From contig CAYLQA010000003.1 of the NCBI GenBank assembly GCA_964385695.1, forward strand, positions 84,534 through 148,533: DNA of 64,000 bases. The letters run 5' to 3'. Numbering within the stretch: position 1 is the stretch's first letter; every line of letters starts with the position of its first letter. Made by a program: the position numbers and the translations under genes. Below are positions 1 through 9,260 of this stretch, piece after piece. This DNA comes from CAYLQA01 sp964385695 (lineage in GTDB: Bacteria > Desulfobacterota > Desulfobulbia > Desulfobulbales > Desulfurivibrionaceae). A model generated the notes under the pieces. That model searched no databases and had not been told where the DNA came from. It saw only the letters and a program-made list of their open reading frames with translations.

Positions 1-33
1 TCCCGTAGATGGCCCAGAGTGGAGGTGGGTTAG
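1..33 (+). CDS. C-terminal end of a gene, probably nuoB (partial)
   Basis: Frame 1 is open from the window edge and stops at a TAG at 31-33, giving the tail SRRWPRVEVG. The stop lies two bases before the nuoC start, and nuoB normally precedes nuoC, so this is probably the end of the 20 kDa iron-sulfur subunit of complex I. Ten residues are too few to identify the family; the call rests on gene order only. Confidence 0.4.
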   Translation, partial: SRRWPRVEVG

Positions 34-35
34 AG

Positions 36-653
36 ATGAAACTTGCCGCAATCAAACAGGCCCTTGCCTCTGTTGCCACCGAGGCAATCACAGAAACGGA
101 TTATGCGCAAAAGGGATTTGCCTTTGATGTGCAGGTTGCAGCTGAGCACGTTGTCGATGTCGCCAAGGCCCTTGACGCCGAAGGCTTCTTCATCGAGGCG
201 GTGACCGGTGTTGACTGGTTTGGCGAAAAAGAGGGTGTTCATAAGGATGCCGTGGCCGCTGCCAAGAAAAAGGCCATGGCCGCCGGCAAGGCCGCTGCCA
301 AAAAGGTAGCCGATGAGGAGGGCGACGAAGAGGCTCAGAAGGCGGCCAAGGAAGCTGCCGAGGCTGAGGTCGCCATCCCCGAAGATCCTGCCGAGCCCTT
401 TGTTGAGGATATGGAGGTCGTTTACGACTTTAATCACTTCGATGAGTTGTGCCGCGTTACCGTAAGAACTCGGGTTGAACGCGACAACCCGGAAGTCCCG
501 ACCATCTCAGATATCTATCCCGGTGCCAATTGGCATGAGCGTGAGACCCATGATTTCTTCGGAATCAAGTTTGCCGGCCATCCGGATCTGAGCCCATTGC
601 TTTTGCCTGAAGATGCCGACTTTCATCCACTTAAGAAGGACTTTCAAGTATGA
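36..653 (+). CDS. nuoC: NADH-quinone oxidoreductase subunit C with low-complexity insertion
   Basis: NuoC (30 kDa subunit) is part of the peripheral arm of complex I and helps hold NuoD and NuoB together; it carries no cofactor. The C-terminal half has the family signature around YPGANWHERETHDFFGI. The start at 36 is preferred over an in-frame ATG at 9 because GGAGGTGG lies 10 bases upstream and it follows the previous stop. Length is 205 residues. Between the N-terminal GVDWFGEKEG and the MEVVYDFNHF strand there is an insertion of about 58 residues (68-125), rich in Ala, Lys and Glu, which most family members lack. The next gene, nuoD, overlaps the stop by four bases, which suggests translational coupling. 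Confidence 0.93.
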   Translation: MKLAAIKQALASVATEAITETDYAQKGFAFDVQVAAEHVVDVAKALDAEGFFIEAVTGVDWFGEKEGVHKDAVAAAKKKAMAAGKAAAKKVADEEGDEEAQKAAKEAAEAEVAIPEDPAEPFVEDMEVVYDFNHFDELCRVTVRTRVERDNPEVPTISDIYPGANWHERETHDFFGIKFAGHPDLSPLLLPEDADFHPLKKDFQV

Positions 654-1768
654 GTGTCTTTGCCCAAAATCCAAACAATGAAACTTTTGTCCTGAACCTG
701 GGTCCGCAGCATCCTGCCACCCATGGTGTTTTGCGGGTGAAGTTGGAGATGGACGGTGAATACATCGTCGATGCCGAGCCGGTTCTAGGGTACATCCACC
801 GCATGCATGAGAAGATGGGCGAGAATCGCACCTGGGCTCAGTTCATGCCTAACACAGGCCGTATGGATTACCTTCATGCTTTGGCCTTTAACCACGGTTA
901 TGTCACTGTGGTCGAGCGGGCTGCCGGTATCGCCGTGCCCGAGCGGGCGGAATATATCAGGGTACTGACCAACGAACTCAATCGTGTCTCCAGCCATCTG
1001 CTCTGGTTCGGCGCCTTTGTTCTCGACCTTGGCGGATTTTCTCCTCTGCTCTATGCCTTTGACGACAGGGAGCATATCCTGGATCTTCTGGAGTCGGTAA
1101 CCGGCTCCAGACTGACATACTGCTATTATCGCTTCGGCGGTGTCTACAATGATATCGATGATGACTTTCTCACCGGCACCACAGCCTTTATTAAGCGTCT
1201 GCGCGACCGGATGCCCATGTACCATAACCTGGTCACCAAGAACGTCATCCTCATGAACCGCCTGAATGATATCGGCCCCATCTCCAAGGAGATGTGCCGC
1301 AAGTACGGAGCAACCGGCCCGGTGGCCCGCGGTTCCGGAATCGATTTCGACCTGAGAAAACACGAGCCCTACTCGGTTTACCCCGAGTTTGATTTTGACG
1401 TACCCGTCTATACAGAGGGTGACTCCATGGCCCGCTACATGGTGCGGATGGATGAGATGGAACAGTCCATGCGGATCATTGAGCAGTGTATCGCCAAGAT
1501 GCCTGAAGGACCGGTCATGGCCGAGAAGGTGCCCCGCATCATCAAGCCGGCCAAAGGTGATTACTACCACGCCGTTGAGACGGCCCGCGGATCATTTGGT
1601 GTTCGTGTTGTCAGTGATGGCACCAACACTCCCTATCGCATGAAACTTCGTTCTCCAACATATTCCAACCTGAGCCTTTTCGGTGAGGCGAGCCGCGGCA
1701 TGTTGTTGCCTGACGCCCTCGCCCTGATGGGAAGCTTAGACTTGGTTATTCCTGAGATTGACAGGTAA
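650..1768 (+). CDS. nuoD: NADH-quinone oxidoreductase subunit D
   Basis: NuoD is the 49 kDa peripheral subunit of complex I that forms the quinone site together with NuoB. At 372 residues it has normal family length. It opens with the conserved LGPQHPATHGVLR segment, has the GYIHRMHEK and RVSSHLLW regions, and ends in the typical PEIDR, corresponding to the conserved C-terminal Asp-Arg. The ATG overlaps the nuoC stop. The gene after it is nuoH, so nuoE, nuoF and nuoG (the NADH-oxidising module) are absent from the position they hold in E. coli-type operons. Confidence 0.97.
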   Translation: MSVFAQNPNNETFVLNLGPQHPATHGVLRVKLEMDGEYIVDAEPVLGYIHRMHEKMGENRTWAQFMPNTGRMDYLHALAFNHGYVTVVERAAGIAVPERAEYIRVLTNELNRVSSHLLWFGAFVLDLGGFSPLLYAFDDREHILDLLESVTGSRLTYCYYRFGGVYNDIDDDFLTGTTAFIKRLRDRMPMYHNLVTKNVILMNRLNDIGPISKEMCRKYGATGPVARGSGIDFDLRKHEPYSVYPEFDFDVPVYTEGDSMARYMVRMDEMEQSMRIIEQCIAKMPEGPVMAEKVPRIIKPAKGDYYHAVETARGSFGVRVVSDGTNTPYRMKLRSPTYSNLSLFGEASRGMLLPDALALMGSLDLVIPEIDR

Positions 1769-1780
1769 GGAGCCAGTGAT

Positions 1781-2794
1781 ATGAGTTTACACCCCGAATT
1801 AATTTGGCTGCTTTCATTCCTGGTGGGCATAATTGCCTTTGCCGCCTTGAATGCCGCTTACCTTGTGTGGTTGGAGCGTAAAGAGGCCGGTCATATCCAA
1901 CGCCGTATCGGCCCCAAAGAGGTTGGTCCTTACGGGTTGCTGCAGCCCCTGGCTGACGGTATTAAGCTGATGACCAAGCAGCTCTTTATGCCCGCCGGTG
2001 CCGACCCGATACTTTTTAGGCTCGCCCCGATTCTGGTCATGGTGCCAGCCATCATGAGTTTTGTCACCGTACCCTTCTCCGAGACCCTGGTGGCCAGGAA
2101 CCTTGATCTCGGTCTCTTGGTTATCTTTGCCTTTGCCTCGGTTAACGTCCTCGGCCTGCTTATGGGTGCCTGGGGCTCACGTAACAAATACGCGGTTATC
2201 TCCGCCGCCCGTGTCGTTTCACAGAACGTGGCCTACGAGATTCCCATGCTGGTGACGGTTGTGACCCTGGTCATGATCTCCGGCTCCATGAATCTTATGG
2301 AGATCGTCCGGCAACAGGCCGACTACGGAATGTTCGGCTGGAACTTTTTTAACCTGAAAGCCAGTTTATTAATGCCGGTTTCTTTCCTTATCTTCTTCGT
2401 CTGCATGTTGGCCGAGACCAACCGCGCCCCGTTCGATATGGCCGAGGCGGAGAGTGAGCTCATCGCCGGTGCCTTTACCGAGTATCCAGGCATGGGTTTC
2501 GGTGTCTTCTTCATGGGTGAATATGCAAACATCGTTATCGGCGCATGTCTGACCACCATCCTCTTTCTGGGCGGTTGGTATAGCCCGTTTCCGGCGTCGA
2601 TTCCGGTTCTCGGTGCTGCCGGCGTTTGGTGGTTCCTGATTAAGATGTACGCCATCATCTTCACCGTTATCTGGATCCGTTGGACCTATCCCCGGACAAC
2701 CTTTTACAGTCTGCTTAATCTTTCTTGGAAGATTTTGATTCCGATCTCCTTTTTTAATTTGATTCTTACCAGTGCCATGTTGAAGGTGTTTTAA
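1781..2794 (+). CDS. nuoH: NADH-quinone oxidoreductase subunit H
   Basis: NuoH is the membrane subunit that joins the peripheral arm to the membrane arm and lines the quinone chamber. The 337-residue product has about eight predicted membrane segments. Family motifs are clear: ERKEAGHIQRRIGPKEVGP in the first loop, the acidic loop ETNRAPFDMAEAESELIAG, and WIRWTYPR near the end. It lies 12 bases after nuoD and two bases before nuoI, within the same operon. Confidence 0.97.
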   Translation: MSLHPELIWLLSFLVGIIAFAALNAAYLVWLERKEAGHIQRRIGPKEVGPYGLLQPLADGIKLMTKQLFMPAGADPILFRLAPILVMVPAIMSFVTVPFSETLVARNLDLGLLVIFAFASVNVLGLLMGAWGSRNKYAVISAARVVSQNVAYEIPMLVTVVTLVMISGSMNLMEIVRQQADYGMFGWNFFNLKASLLMPVSFLIFFVCMLAETNRAPFDMAEAESELIAGAFTEYPGMGFGVFFMGEYANIVIGACLTTILFLGGWYSPFPASIPVLGAAGVWWFLIKMYAIIFTVIWIRWTYPRTTFYSLLNLSWKILIPISFFNLILTSAMLKVF

Positions 2795-2796
2795 CC

Positions 2797-3237
2797 ATGA
2801 TCGATTACTTAAAAGAGATTATCAGCGGGACCTGGAGCCTGTTCGTCGGCCTGGGCATCACCATCAAGTATTTTTTCCAGCCCGTGGTCACCGTGCAGTA
2901 CCCGCACGAGACCCTGCCCATGCCCTCGAGATTCAGGGGCCATATCGAGCTGACCAAGGACCCTGAGTCCGGTGCTACCAAGTGCATTGTTTGCGGCATG
3001 TGCGTTAGGGCGTGTCCTACAAATTGCATCACCGTGGCCGGTGAAAAGCGTGAGGGCGTCAAGGGCAAGGTGCTCACCGAGTACACCCTGAATTTCACAA
3101 CATGTAGCCTCTGTGGCCTCTGTGTTGAGAGTTGTAAACCCAATGCCATTGATTTTTCCAAGGACTACAACCTCGCAGGCCTGAAAAAAGAAGAATATAT
3201 TTATGACCTCATCAAAAGATTGGAGGCACAGAACTGA
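2797..3237 (+). CDS. nuoI: NADH-quinone oxidoreductase subunit I (two 4Fe-4S clusters)
   Basis: NuoI is the 8-iron ferredoxin-like subunit that passes electrons to NuoB. Two cluster motifs are visible: CIVCGMCVRACP and CSLCGLCVESCK. The second ends in Cys-Lys rather than Cys-Pro, but all eight cysteines are present. The N-terminal amphipathic region and the 146-residue length fit the family. Its TGA overlaps the ATG of nuoJ. Confidence 0.97.
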   Translation: MIDYLKEIISGTWSLFVGLGITIKYFFQPVVTVQYPHETLPMPSRFRGHIELTKDPESGATKCIVCGMCVRACPTNCITVAGEKREGVKGKVLTEYTLNFTTCSLCGLCVESCKPNAIDFSKDYNLAGLKKEEYIYDLIKRLEAQN

Positions 3238-3761
3238 TGAACCCCTCCTTGTTAACAGTTGAAGGCTTAAGCGGCCTGTTGTTTCTGGGGATCCTCGGTA
3301 TCACCGCTGCCGGGGCCGTAATTGCAACCAGCAGCAAGCGCCTGATCCGCAGTGTTATCGGACTTGCCCTATGTTTTATCGGGGTCGCGGGTATCTATTT
3401 TTTCCTCAACAGCCCATTTGTCGCCCTGATGCAGATCCTTATCTATGTGGGCGCTGTCTGTGTGACCATCATCTTCGCCATTATGCTGGCCGAGTCGGAT
3501 GAGGACCATAAGCTGCCCAAGGGCAATGCCTTTGTTGGTCCCCTTGGTCTTCTGGTCAGCGGCATTATGGCCTGGGGCTTAGCTGCCCTGGGAATGAAGA
3601 CCAAATGGCCTGAGGCCGTCAAGGTCAACCAGGGAACCGTGGCTGATCTTGGTCAATCCCTGCTCACGACCTACAGTATGGTGTTTGAGTTAATTTCTGT
3701 TGTCTTGCTGGTGGCCATTGTCGGTTCACTGGTGCTGGCTCGGGCCGGGAGGGATAAGTAA
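3237..3761 (+). CDS. nuoJ: NADH-quinone oxidoreductase subunit J
   Basis: NuoJ is a five-helix membrane subunit next to NuoH and NuoK. The conserved helix-3 region reads LMQILIYVGAVCVTIIFAIM, which includes the family IYVGA motif. It has 174 residues. Both ends overlap neighbours (nuoI stop and nuoK start), as expected for a tightly coupled operon. Confidence 0.95.
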   Translation: MNPSLLTVEGLSGLLFLGILGITAAGAVIATSSKRLIRSVIGLALCFIGVAGIYFFLNSPFVALMQILIYVGAVCVTIIFAIMLAESDEDHKLPKGNAFVGPLGLLVSGIMAWGLAALGMKTKWPEAVKVNQGTVADLGQSLLTTYSMVFELISVVLLVAIVGSLVLARAGRDK

Positions 3762-4087
3762 TGGATGTTCTGACGTTAAGCAACGACCTCAATACCTACT
3801 TGGTGGTTGGCGCATTTCTTTTCGGCATGGGAATTTACGGCTTGGTTCAACGCCGGACCTTCATCGGTATGTTGATTGCCGCGGAACTGGTTCTCGCCGG
3901 AGCCTCGGTCAACTTCATGGCCTTTAATCGTTTTCTGGCCCCCAACCCCACCGTTGGCCAGTTATTCACCCTGTTTATCATGGCAATCGCTGCCGCTGAG
4001 GCCGCTATCGCTTTGAGCATAATTATTGCCGTCTACCGTAACTATAAATCCGTTGACACTGAAAGTGTTGTGGATCTGAAAGGTTAA
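3761..4087 (+). CDS. nuoK: NADH-quinone oxidoreductase subunit K
   Basis: NuoK is a three-helix membrane subunit involved in proton transfer. The conserved acidic helix regions appear as GMLIAAELVLAGASVNFMAF (first Glu) and MAIAAAEAAIALSIIIAVYR (second Glu). It has 108 residues, close to the usual 100. The start codon overlaps the nuoJ stop. Confidence 0.96.
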   Translation: MDVLTLSNDLNTYLVVGAFLFGMGIYGLVQRRTFIGMLIAAELVLAGASVNFMAFNRFLAPNPTVGQLFTLFIMAIAAAEAAIALSIIIAVYRNYKSVDTESVVDLKG

Positions 4088-4104
4088 GAAAAGGAAATTG
4101 GGTC

Positions 4105-5604
4105 ATGGATACAATTGTTTCCGTTAAGCCTCTGCTTGCCATACTTGCTGCCCTGACAGGCTCCGTCCTGGTGATGCTGTCCGGTCGCAAGCCGAACGTC
4201 CGGGAGTCCTGGTCTTTTGTGGCGGCAGTTACCATGTTTGCCATTATCGCCTCAATGATCCCCACGGTATTACCCGTGTCAGCAGGAGGGGAGGGCAAGA
4301 CACTCTTTTATAGATTGTTTGAGATTCTGCCCGGATTGACCGTCACCTTTCGGGTTGATGCCTTTTCCATGATCTTCGCAGTGGTCGCTTCCTTTCTTTG
4401 GATCCTGGCTGTCTTTTACTCCTGCGGGTACATGCGCGGCTCCCATGAGCATGCCCAGACCCGGTTTAACGCCTGTTTTGCCCTGTCTCTGTTCGGTGCC
4501 ATCGGTGTTGCCTTTTCCGACAACATCTTCACCATGTATCTCTTCTATGAGATTGTCAGTGTCTGCACCTATCCCTTGGTTGCCCATCACCAGGATGAGG
4601 AAGGCTACGCCGGTGCCAAGAAATACATTGTTTACCTGACTACTACGGCCAAGGGGTTGTTGCTGCCGGCCATGATTCTGATCTACGTTCTGACCGGCAC
4701 CCTGGACTTTGCCAACAACATTCAGACCGGTATCTTCCCGGCTGATGTCAGCTCCGTTATGGTCACCATGCTCTACATCTTCTGTATCATCGGTTTTGCC
4801 AAAAACGGTGTGATGCCGGTCCATAACTGGTTACCCGGTGCCATGGTTGCCCCGACCCCGGTCTCTGCATTGCTGCATGCGGTTGCCGTTGTAAAGGTCG
4901 GTGTCTTCTGTACCACCAGGACAATGCTCTATGTCTTTGGTACGGATCTGATGAATGCCTTGAATCTCGGTATTCCCACGGCCTACTTTGTCGGCTTTAC
5001 CATCCTCATGGCCTCGTGGATAGCGCTCTCTAAAGATAACCTCAAGGCCCGTTTGGCCTATTCCACAGTCAGCCAGCTCTCTTACATTATATTGGGTGTG
5101 GCCCTGCTTACCACCAGCGGTATCCAGGGTGGCTTGGTCCACATTGCCAACCACGCCTTTTCTAAGATCACACTCTTCTTCTGTGCCGGTGCCATTTATG
5201 TGGCGGCTCACAAGAAAAACATCTCCGAGATGAGCGGCCTGGGCAAGACCATGCCCTTCACCTTTGGCTGTTTTGCCATTGCCTCGCTCAGCATGATCGG
5301 CGCGCCACCCGTGGCCGGGTTTGTAACCAAATGGAAGCTCTTGGTCGGCACCATGGAGATGGAGACCCATTACATCGGTATTCTCTTGATTTTGCTTGCC
5401 AGTACAATGCTAAATGTCGGTTATTTTGCGCCGGTAACCTACAAGGCCTTCTTTGGCAAGCGTCCTGAGAATGAGCCCTACGAGGGAATTAAGGAGGCGC
5501 CGCTGACCATGCTGGTGCCCATTATGATTGCTGCCATAATTTCTGTAATTATTGGTATTTACCCTGACTTCATCATGAACTTCGTGAAGGCGGTGACAGG
5601 ATGA
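4105..5604 (+). CDS. Antiporter-like complex I membrane subunit, MrpD/NuoM type (first copy)
   Basis: This 499-residue polytopic protein belongs to the proton-conducting transporter family shared by NuoL/M/N and MrpA/D. Charged residues known to carry protons in the family can be seen: the Glu in YLFYEIVSVCTYP, the Lys in YLTTTAKGLLL, and the helix PVHNWLPGAMVAPTPVSAL followed by a Lys. It sits where nuoL usually follows nuoK but lacks NuoL's long C-terminal lateral helix, so I give no symbol. It is one of two such proteins flanking a small membrane protein, in addition to normal NuoM and NuoN. Family assignment is secure; the exact subunit position is inferred. Confidence 0.88.
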   Translation: MDTIVSVKPLLAILAALTGSVLVMLSGRKPNVRESWSFVAAVTMFAIIASMIPTVLPVSAGGEGKTLFYRLFEILPGLTVTFRVDAFSMIFAVVASFLWILAVFYSCGYMRGSHEHAQTRFNACFALSLFGAIGVAFSDNIFTMYLFYEIVSVCTYPLVAHHQDEEGYAGAKKYIVYLTTTAKGLLLPAMILIYVLTGTLDFANNIQTGIFPADVSSVMVTMLYIFCIIGFAKNGVMPVHNWLPGAMVAPTPVSALLHAVAVVKVGVFCTTRTMLYVFGTDLMNALNLGIPTAYFVGFTILMASWIALSKDNLKARLAYSTVSQLSYIILGVALLTTSGIQGGLVHIANHAFSKITLFFCAGAIYVAAHKKNISEMSGLGKTMPFTFGCFAIASLSMIGAPPVAGFVTKWKLLVGTMEMETHYIGILLILLASTMLNVGYFAPVTYKAFFGKRPENEPYEGIKEAPLTMLVPIMIAAIISVIIGIYPDFIMNFVKAVTG

Positions 5605-5855
5605 TTGTAAAACTGATTGATTTTTTCCGCGACCGGCTCAAACTGGTCATCCGACTCTGTTATGTTGGCCTCGGACTCCTGGTCTTATGGGATGCATTGC
5701 TGGTCCATAAGGAGCATGCACATACCTGGGCTGAAATGAATATACCCGGTTTTTGGAGCATCTTTGGTTTCATTTCCTGTGTATTGATTATTATCGTCTC
5801 CAAGTGGTTTGGCCACCTGGGCATTATGACCCGCGAGGATTATTATGATAAATAA
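5601..5855 (+). CDS. Small two-helix membrane protein in the nuo operon
   Basis: An 84-residue product of unknown function. Two hydrophobic segments are evident (about residues 16-33 and 52-68), with a short loop between them carrying His and Glu residues. It overlaps the preceding gene by four bases and the following one by eleven, so it is co-translated with the antiporter-like subunits and probably belongs to this complex I variant as an accessory subunit. I recognise no standard Nuo subunit in it. Confidence 0.75.
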   Translation: MIVKLIDFFRDRLKLVIRLCYVGLGLLVLWDALLVHKEHAHTWAEMNIPGFWSIFGFISCVLIIIVSKWFGHLGIMTREDYYDK

Positions 5856-7641
5856 TATCTGGGTGCACCCATCCCTTATACTTATAATCGGTGGTCTGCT
5901 GCTGCCATTTGTACCCAAGGTGCTGAAAAGGCCCTATCTCTTGATAGTGCCCCTTCTGGCCTTCCTGGATGTCTTGTCCATGAACCAAGTTGAGGGGACC
6001 TTTGGTGTTGTTCCCTTTCTTGATTGGCACCTTACCTTTGGCCGTGTCGATGCCCTGAGCAAGGTTTTTGCCTATATCATGACCTTGATGTGTATCATCG
6101 GTACTCTTTACGGAAGCCATGTCAAAAACGACTACGAGCACATGGCGGCCTGGGTGTATGTTGCGGGCTCCCTCGGTGTTATTTTTTGTGCTGACTACCT
6201 GGTTCTCTTCCTCTTTTGGGAGGTCATGGCCTTTGCTTCCACCTTCCTGGTCTGGTTTCGCGGACGTGAGCAGTCCTTGCAGGTTGGGTACCGCTACCTG
6301 CTGGTACATACCGCAGGTGGACTCTTCCTGCTGGCCGGGTTCATCCTGCGCTACCAGGCAACCGGCGGCGACATCTCCTTTGGAGCAATCGGGGTGGATA
6401 ACCCGAGCCTCTATACCTATCTGATCATGATCGGCTTTATTTTGAACGCTGCCGTTCCTCCGTTCCACGCCTGGCTGCCTGATGCATACGGCGAGGCAAC
6501 AGTGAGCGGTGCGGTTTTCATGTGCGCCTTTACCACCAAGACAGCGGTTTACACCCTGGCTCGCGGCTTTGCCGGAATGGATGTTTTGGTTCCTCTTGGC
6601 GTTGCCATGGCCTTGTACGGTGTTGTCTACGCGGTACTTGAGAATGACTCTAGGCGTCTGCTGGCCTATCATATTATCAGCCAGGTCGGCTACATGGTCG
6701 CGGGTGTTGGTATCGGCACAAATCTCGCCATCAACGGTGCGGTTGCCCATGCCTTTGCCCACATTCTCTATAAGGGCCTCTTGTTCATGGGCTGCGGTTC
6801 TGTCCTCTACATGACCGGCAAGAGTAAATTCACCGAGTTGGGCGGACTCTATAAGAAGATGCCTTTAACCTTTGTCTTTACCATGATCGGCGGCTTGTCG
6901 ATCTCCGCCTTCCCGCTTTTTTCCGGATTTGTCAGTAAGGCGATGATCGTTGCGGCCGGATTTGAGGAGCATATTTACTGGGCCGCATTTCTTCTGACCT
7001 TGGCCTCTGCCGGTACCTTCCTGCACACCGGTCTGAAGGTGCCCTATTTTATCTGGTTCGGTAAGAACAACTGTTCTGAAGAGACCTGGAAAAAGGCTGA
7101 AGATCCGCCATGGAACATGCTTGCCGCCATGGCAATCGCCTCATTTCTCTGTATTTTTATCGGCTCTTACACACCGTATCTCTACAACATGCTGCCCCAT
7201 GCAGCGGAAGCTGCGGCGTATCATCCGTACAATGAGTACCATCTGGCAGAGACCCTGCAGATTCTGCTCTTCACCGCCCTTGGTTTCTTCTTGCTCATCA
7301 AGAAGCTTGCTCCGGAGCCAAAGATCAGTATCGATCTCGACTGGTTTTATCGCTTCGGTGGTCGCGGTTTCCTCTGGTTTGCCAAAAAGCCCCTGCAGTT
7401 TGCTGATAACTGCGTGAGTGAGGCCTACCGTGTTATCGGGCTTGTGCCCCTTATGACCACGGCCCAGTTTTGGTCCTGGTTTGACTGGCACGCCATTGAT
7501 GGCGTTGTCGACGGTATTGCCCGCACCGTACGCGGTGTTGGCGGTAAGGTGCGAAACGTGCAAAGTGGACAGCTGCAATACAACATATTTTATGCGGTGT
7601 CCATCGTTGCAGTTGTACTGGTAATCTTTGTTTTTGCGTAA
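5845..7641 (+). CDS. Antiporter-like complex I membrane subunit with C-terminal arm, MrpD/NuoL type (second copy)
   Basis: A 598-residue member of the proton-conducting transporter family. The core has the key Glu in LVLFLFWEVMAF, the PFHAWLPDAYGEA helix followed by a Lys in FTTKTAVYTLARG, and a Lys in HAFAHILYKGLLF. After the 13-14 core helices there is a roughly 140-residue extension that ends in NVQSGQLQYNIFYAV and a last membrane helix. This resembles the end of NuoL (consensus QTGQLQ...Y), so it may be the functional NuoL here, although the core looks more like MrpD. It overlaps the small protein before it and is followed 35 bases later by nuoM. Confidence 0.87.
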   Translation: MINNIWVHPSLILIIGGLLLPFVPKVLKRPYLLIVPLLAFLDVLSMNQVEGTFGVVPFLDWHLTFGRVDALSKVFAYIMTLMCIIGTLYGSHVKNDYEHMAAWVYVAGSLGVIFCADYLVLFLFWEVMAFASTFLVWFRGREQSLQVGYRYLLVHTAGGLFLLAGFILRYQATGGDISFGAIGVDNPSLYTYLIMIGFILNAAVPPFHAWLPDAYGEATVSGAVFMCAFTTKTAVYTLARGFAGMDVLVPLGVAMALYGVVYAVLENDSRRLLAYHIISQVGYMVAGVGIGTNLAINGAVAHAFAHILYKGLLFMGCGSVLYMTGKSKFTELGGLYKKMPLTFVFTMIGGLSISAFPLFSGFVSKAMIVAAGFEEHIYWAAFLLTLASAGTFLHTGLKVPYFIWFGKNNCSEETWKKAEDPPWNMLAAMAIASFLCIFIGSYTPYLYNMLPHAAEAAAYHPYNEYHLAETLQILLFTALGFFLLIKKLAPEPKISIDLDWFYRFGGRGFLWFAKKPLQFADNCVSEAYRVIGLVPLMTTAQFWSWFDWHAIDGVVDGIARTVRGVGGKVRNVQSGQLQYNIFYAVSIVAVVLVIFVFA

Positions 7642-7676
7642 TTTAGCGTAACTTTCATTATAGAGGACTTTTCGGA

Positions 7677-9206
7677 ATGGACTTTTTAATCCCGAGTGAC
7701 ATAGGGTTCCCCATCCTCAGCGCCGTAGTCTTTTTGCCGCTGGCCGGAGCCTTGATACTGCTCATGATTCCCGGTGAGACAGCCCAAAGAAACTGGACCC
7801 TGCTGGTTACCATCATTACAGCCTTGGTCTCATTGCCTCTGTACTCGAAGTTCGATTCCACCACGGCCAAATATCAATTCGCCGAGCACCATCCGTGGAT
7901 CGAATCGCTGAACATCAATTACACTCTGGGCATCGACGGTATTTCACTGCTCTTGGTCTTGATGACTACCTTGCTCATGCCGCTCTGTGTCTTGGGTTCC
8001 TGGAAGTATATTTCTAAGCGGGTCAAGGAGTTCCATATCTGCCTGCTGCTCATGGAGACCTCCATGCTCGGCGTGTTCATGGCTCTGGATTTTGTCCTCT
8101 TTTACATCCTTTGGGAGGCCATGCTCATCCCCATGTACCTGCTTATTGCAGTCTGGGGTGGGCCGAGAAAGGTGTATGCCTCCATCAAGTTTTTCCTCTA
8201 TACCCTGGCGGGCTCCGTTCTTCTCTTGGTGGCCATTATCGCCCTGTTTCTGCACCAGGACCCGCACACATTCAGTATCCCCATGATGATGGGCGGAGAT
8301 TACTCCTCCACCTTCCAGATTTGGGTCTTTCTCGCCTTCTTTCTGGCCTTTGCCATTAAGGTACCCATGTTTCCATTCCATACCTGGTTGCCTGCGGCAC
8401 ATGTTGAGGCGCCTACTGCCGGTTCGGTTATCCTGGCCTCTGTACTGCTGAAGATGGGAACATACGGTTTTCTGCGCTTTTGCCTGCCCATTACCCCAGA
8501 GGCAACCATCATGATGGTGCCTTATGTTCTCTGGCTCTCTGTGGCCGGTATTCTCTACGGCGGTTTTACGGCCCTGGCCCAGCAGGACATGAAAAAGCTT
8601 ATCGCTTACTCTTCCGTCGGCCATATGGGCTTTGTCACCCTGGGTATCTTTATCCTCAACAAGAACGGCATTGAGGGTGCTATTCTGCAGATGATCAACC
8701 ACGGTATTACTACCGGCGCGCTGTTCTTCTGTGTCGGTATGATTTACGAGCGTACCCATAGCCGTGAATTGGCCATGGCCGCAGGTGTGGGTAAGTTCAT
8801 GCCCATATATGTTGCCTTTCTTGGCTTTTTCTCGCTCTCATCCTTGGCCTTTCCCGGAACCAACAGTTTTGTGGGTGAGTTCCTGATCCTGGCCGGAAGC
8901 TTTGTCGATTATAAGATTATCGCCGGTTGCGCGATCCCTGGTGCGGTTCTGGCGGCAGCCTATATGCTGCGCATGCTGCAGCGTGTTGTTTGGGGCGGCA
9001 CAAAAAATCCGGATCAGTCAAACCTGCTTGACCTGAACTTCAGAGAGATTGTTACCCTGGCGCCACTGCTCTACTTTGTTTTTTGGATCGGTCTCTCGCC
9101 GGAGCCGTTCATGGATGTGATGCATACCAGTGTAAGCCATCTTCTTGACCAGGTCGGCATGGCGCAGAATGGTGGGGCCTCTGTAGCCAAACTGATGCTG
9201 CCTTAG
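7677..9206 (+). CDS. nuoM: NADH-quinone oxidoreductase subunit M
   Basis: NuoM is a 14-helix antiporter-like proton-pumping subunit. Family motifs are FYILWEAMLIPMYLLI with the essential Glu, VPMFPFHTWLPAAHVEAPT followed by the Lys of LLKMGTYGFLR, and the last-channel Glu in NSFVGEFLIL. It has 509 residues. The start has GAGGAC just upstream. The spacing of 35 bases from the previous gene is larger than elsewhere in the operon. Confidence 0.96.
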   Translation: MDFLIPSDIGFPILSAVVFLPLAGALILLMIPGETAQRNWTLLVTIITALVSLPLYSKFDSTTAKYQFAEHHPWIESLNINYTLGIDGISLLLVLMTTLLMPLCVLGSWKYISKRVKEFHICLLLMETSMLGVFMALDFVLFYILWEAMLIPMYLLIAVWGGPRKVYASIKFFLYTLAGSVLLLVAIIALFLHQDPHTFSIPMMMGGDYSSTFQIWVFLAFFLAFAIKVPMFPFHTWLPAAHVEAPTAGSVILASVLLKMGTYGFLRFCLPITPEATIMMVPYVLWLSVAGILYGGFTALAQQDMKKLIAYSSVGHMGFVTLGIFILNKNGIEGAILQMINHGITTGALFFCVGMIYERTHSRELAMAAGVGKFMPIYVAFLGFFSLSSLAFPGTNSFVGEFLILAGSFVDYKIIAGCAIPGAVLAAAYMLRMLQRVVWGGTKNPDQSNLLDLNFREIVTLAPLLYFVFWIGLSPEPFMDVMHTSVSHLLDQVGMAQNGGASVAKLMLP

Positions 9207-9260
9207 CATTTACGAACGAATTTGATACTACTTTTTAGGAAACCAGATAAGGGATAAAAA

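Noticed and set aside
785..1570. Long open frame on the minus strand opposite nuoD
   Set aside because: It mirrors the codon pattern of nuoD; no ribosome-binding site and no protein-like features.
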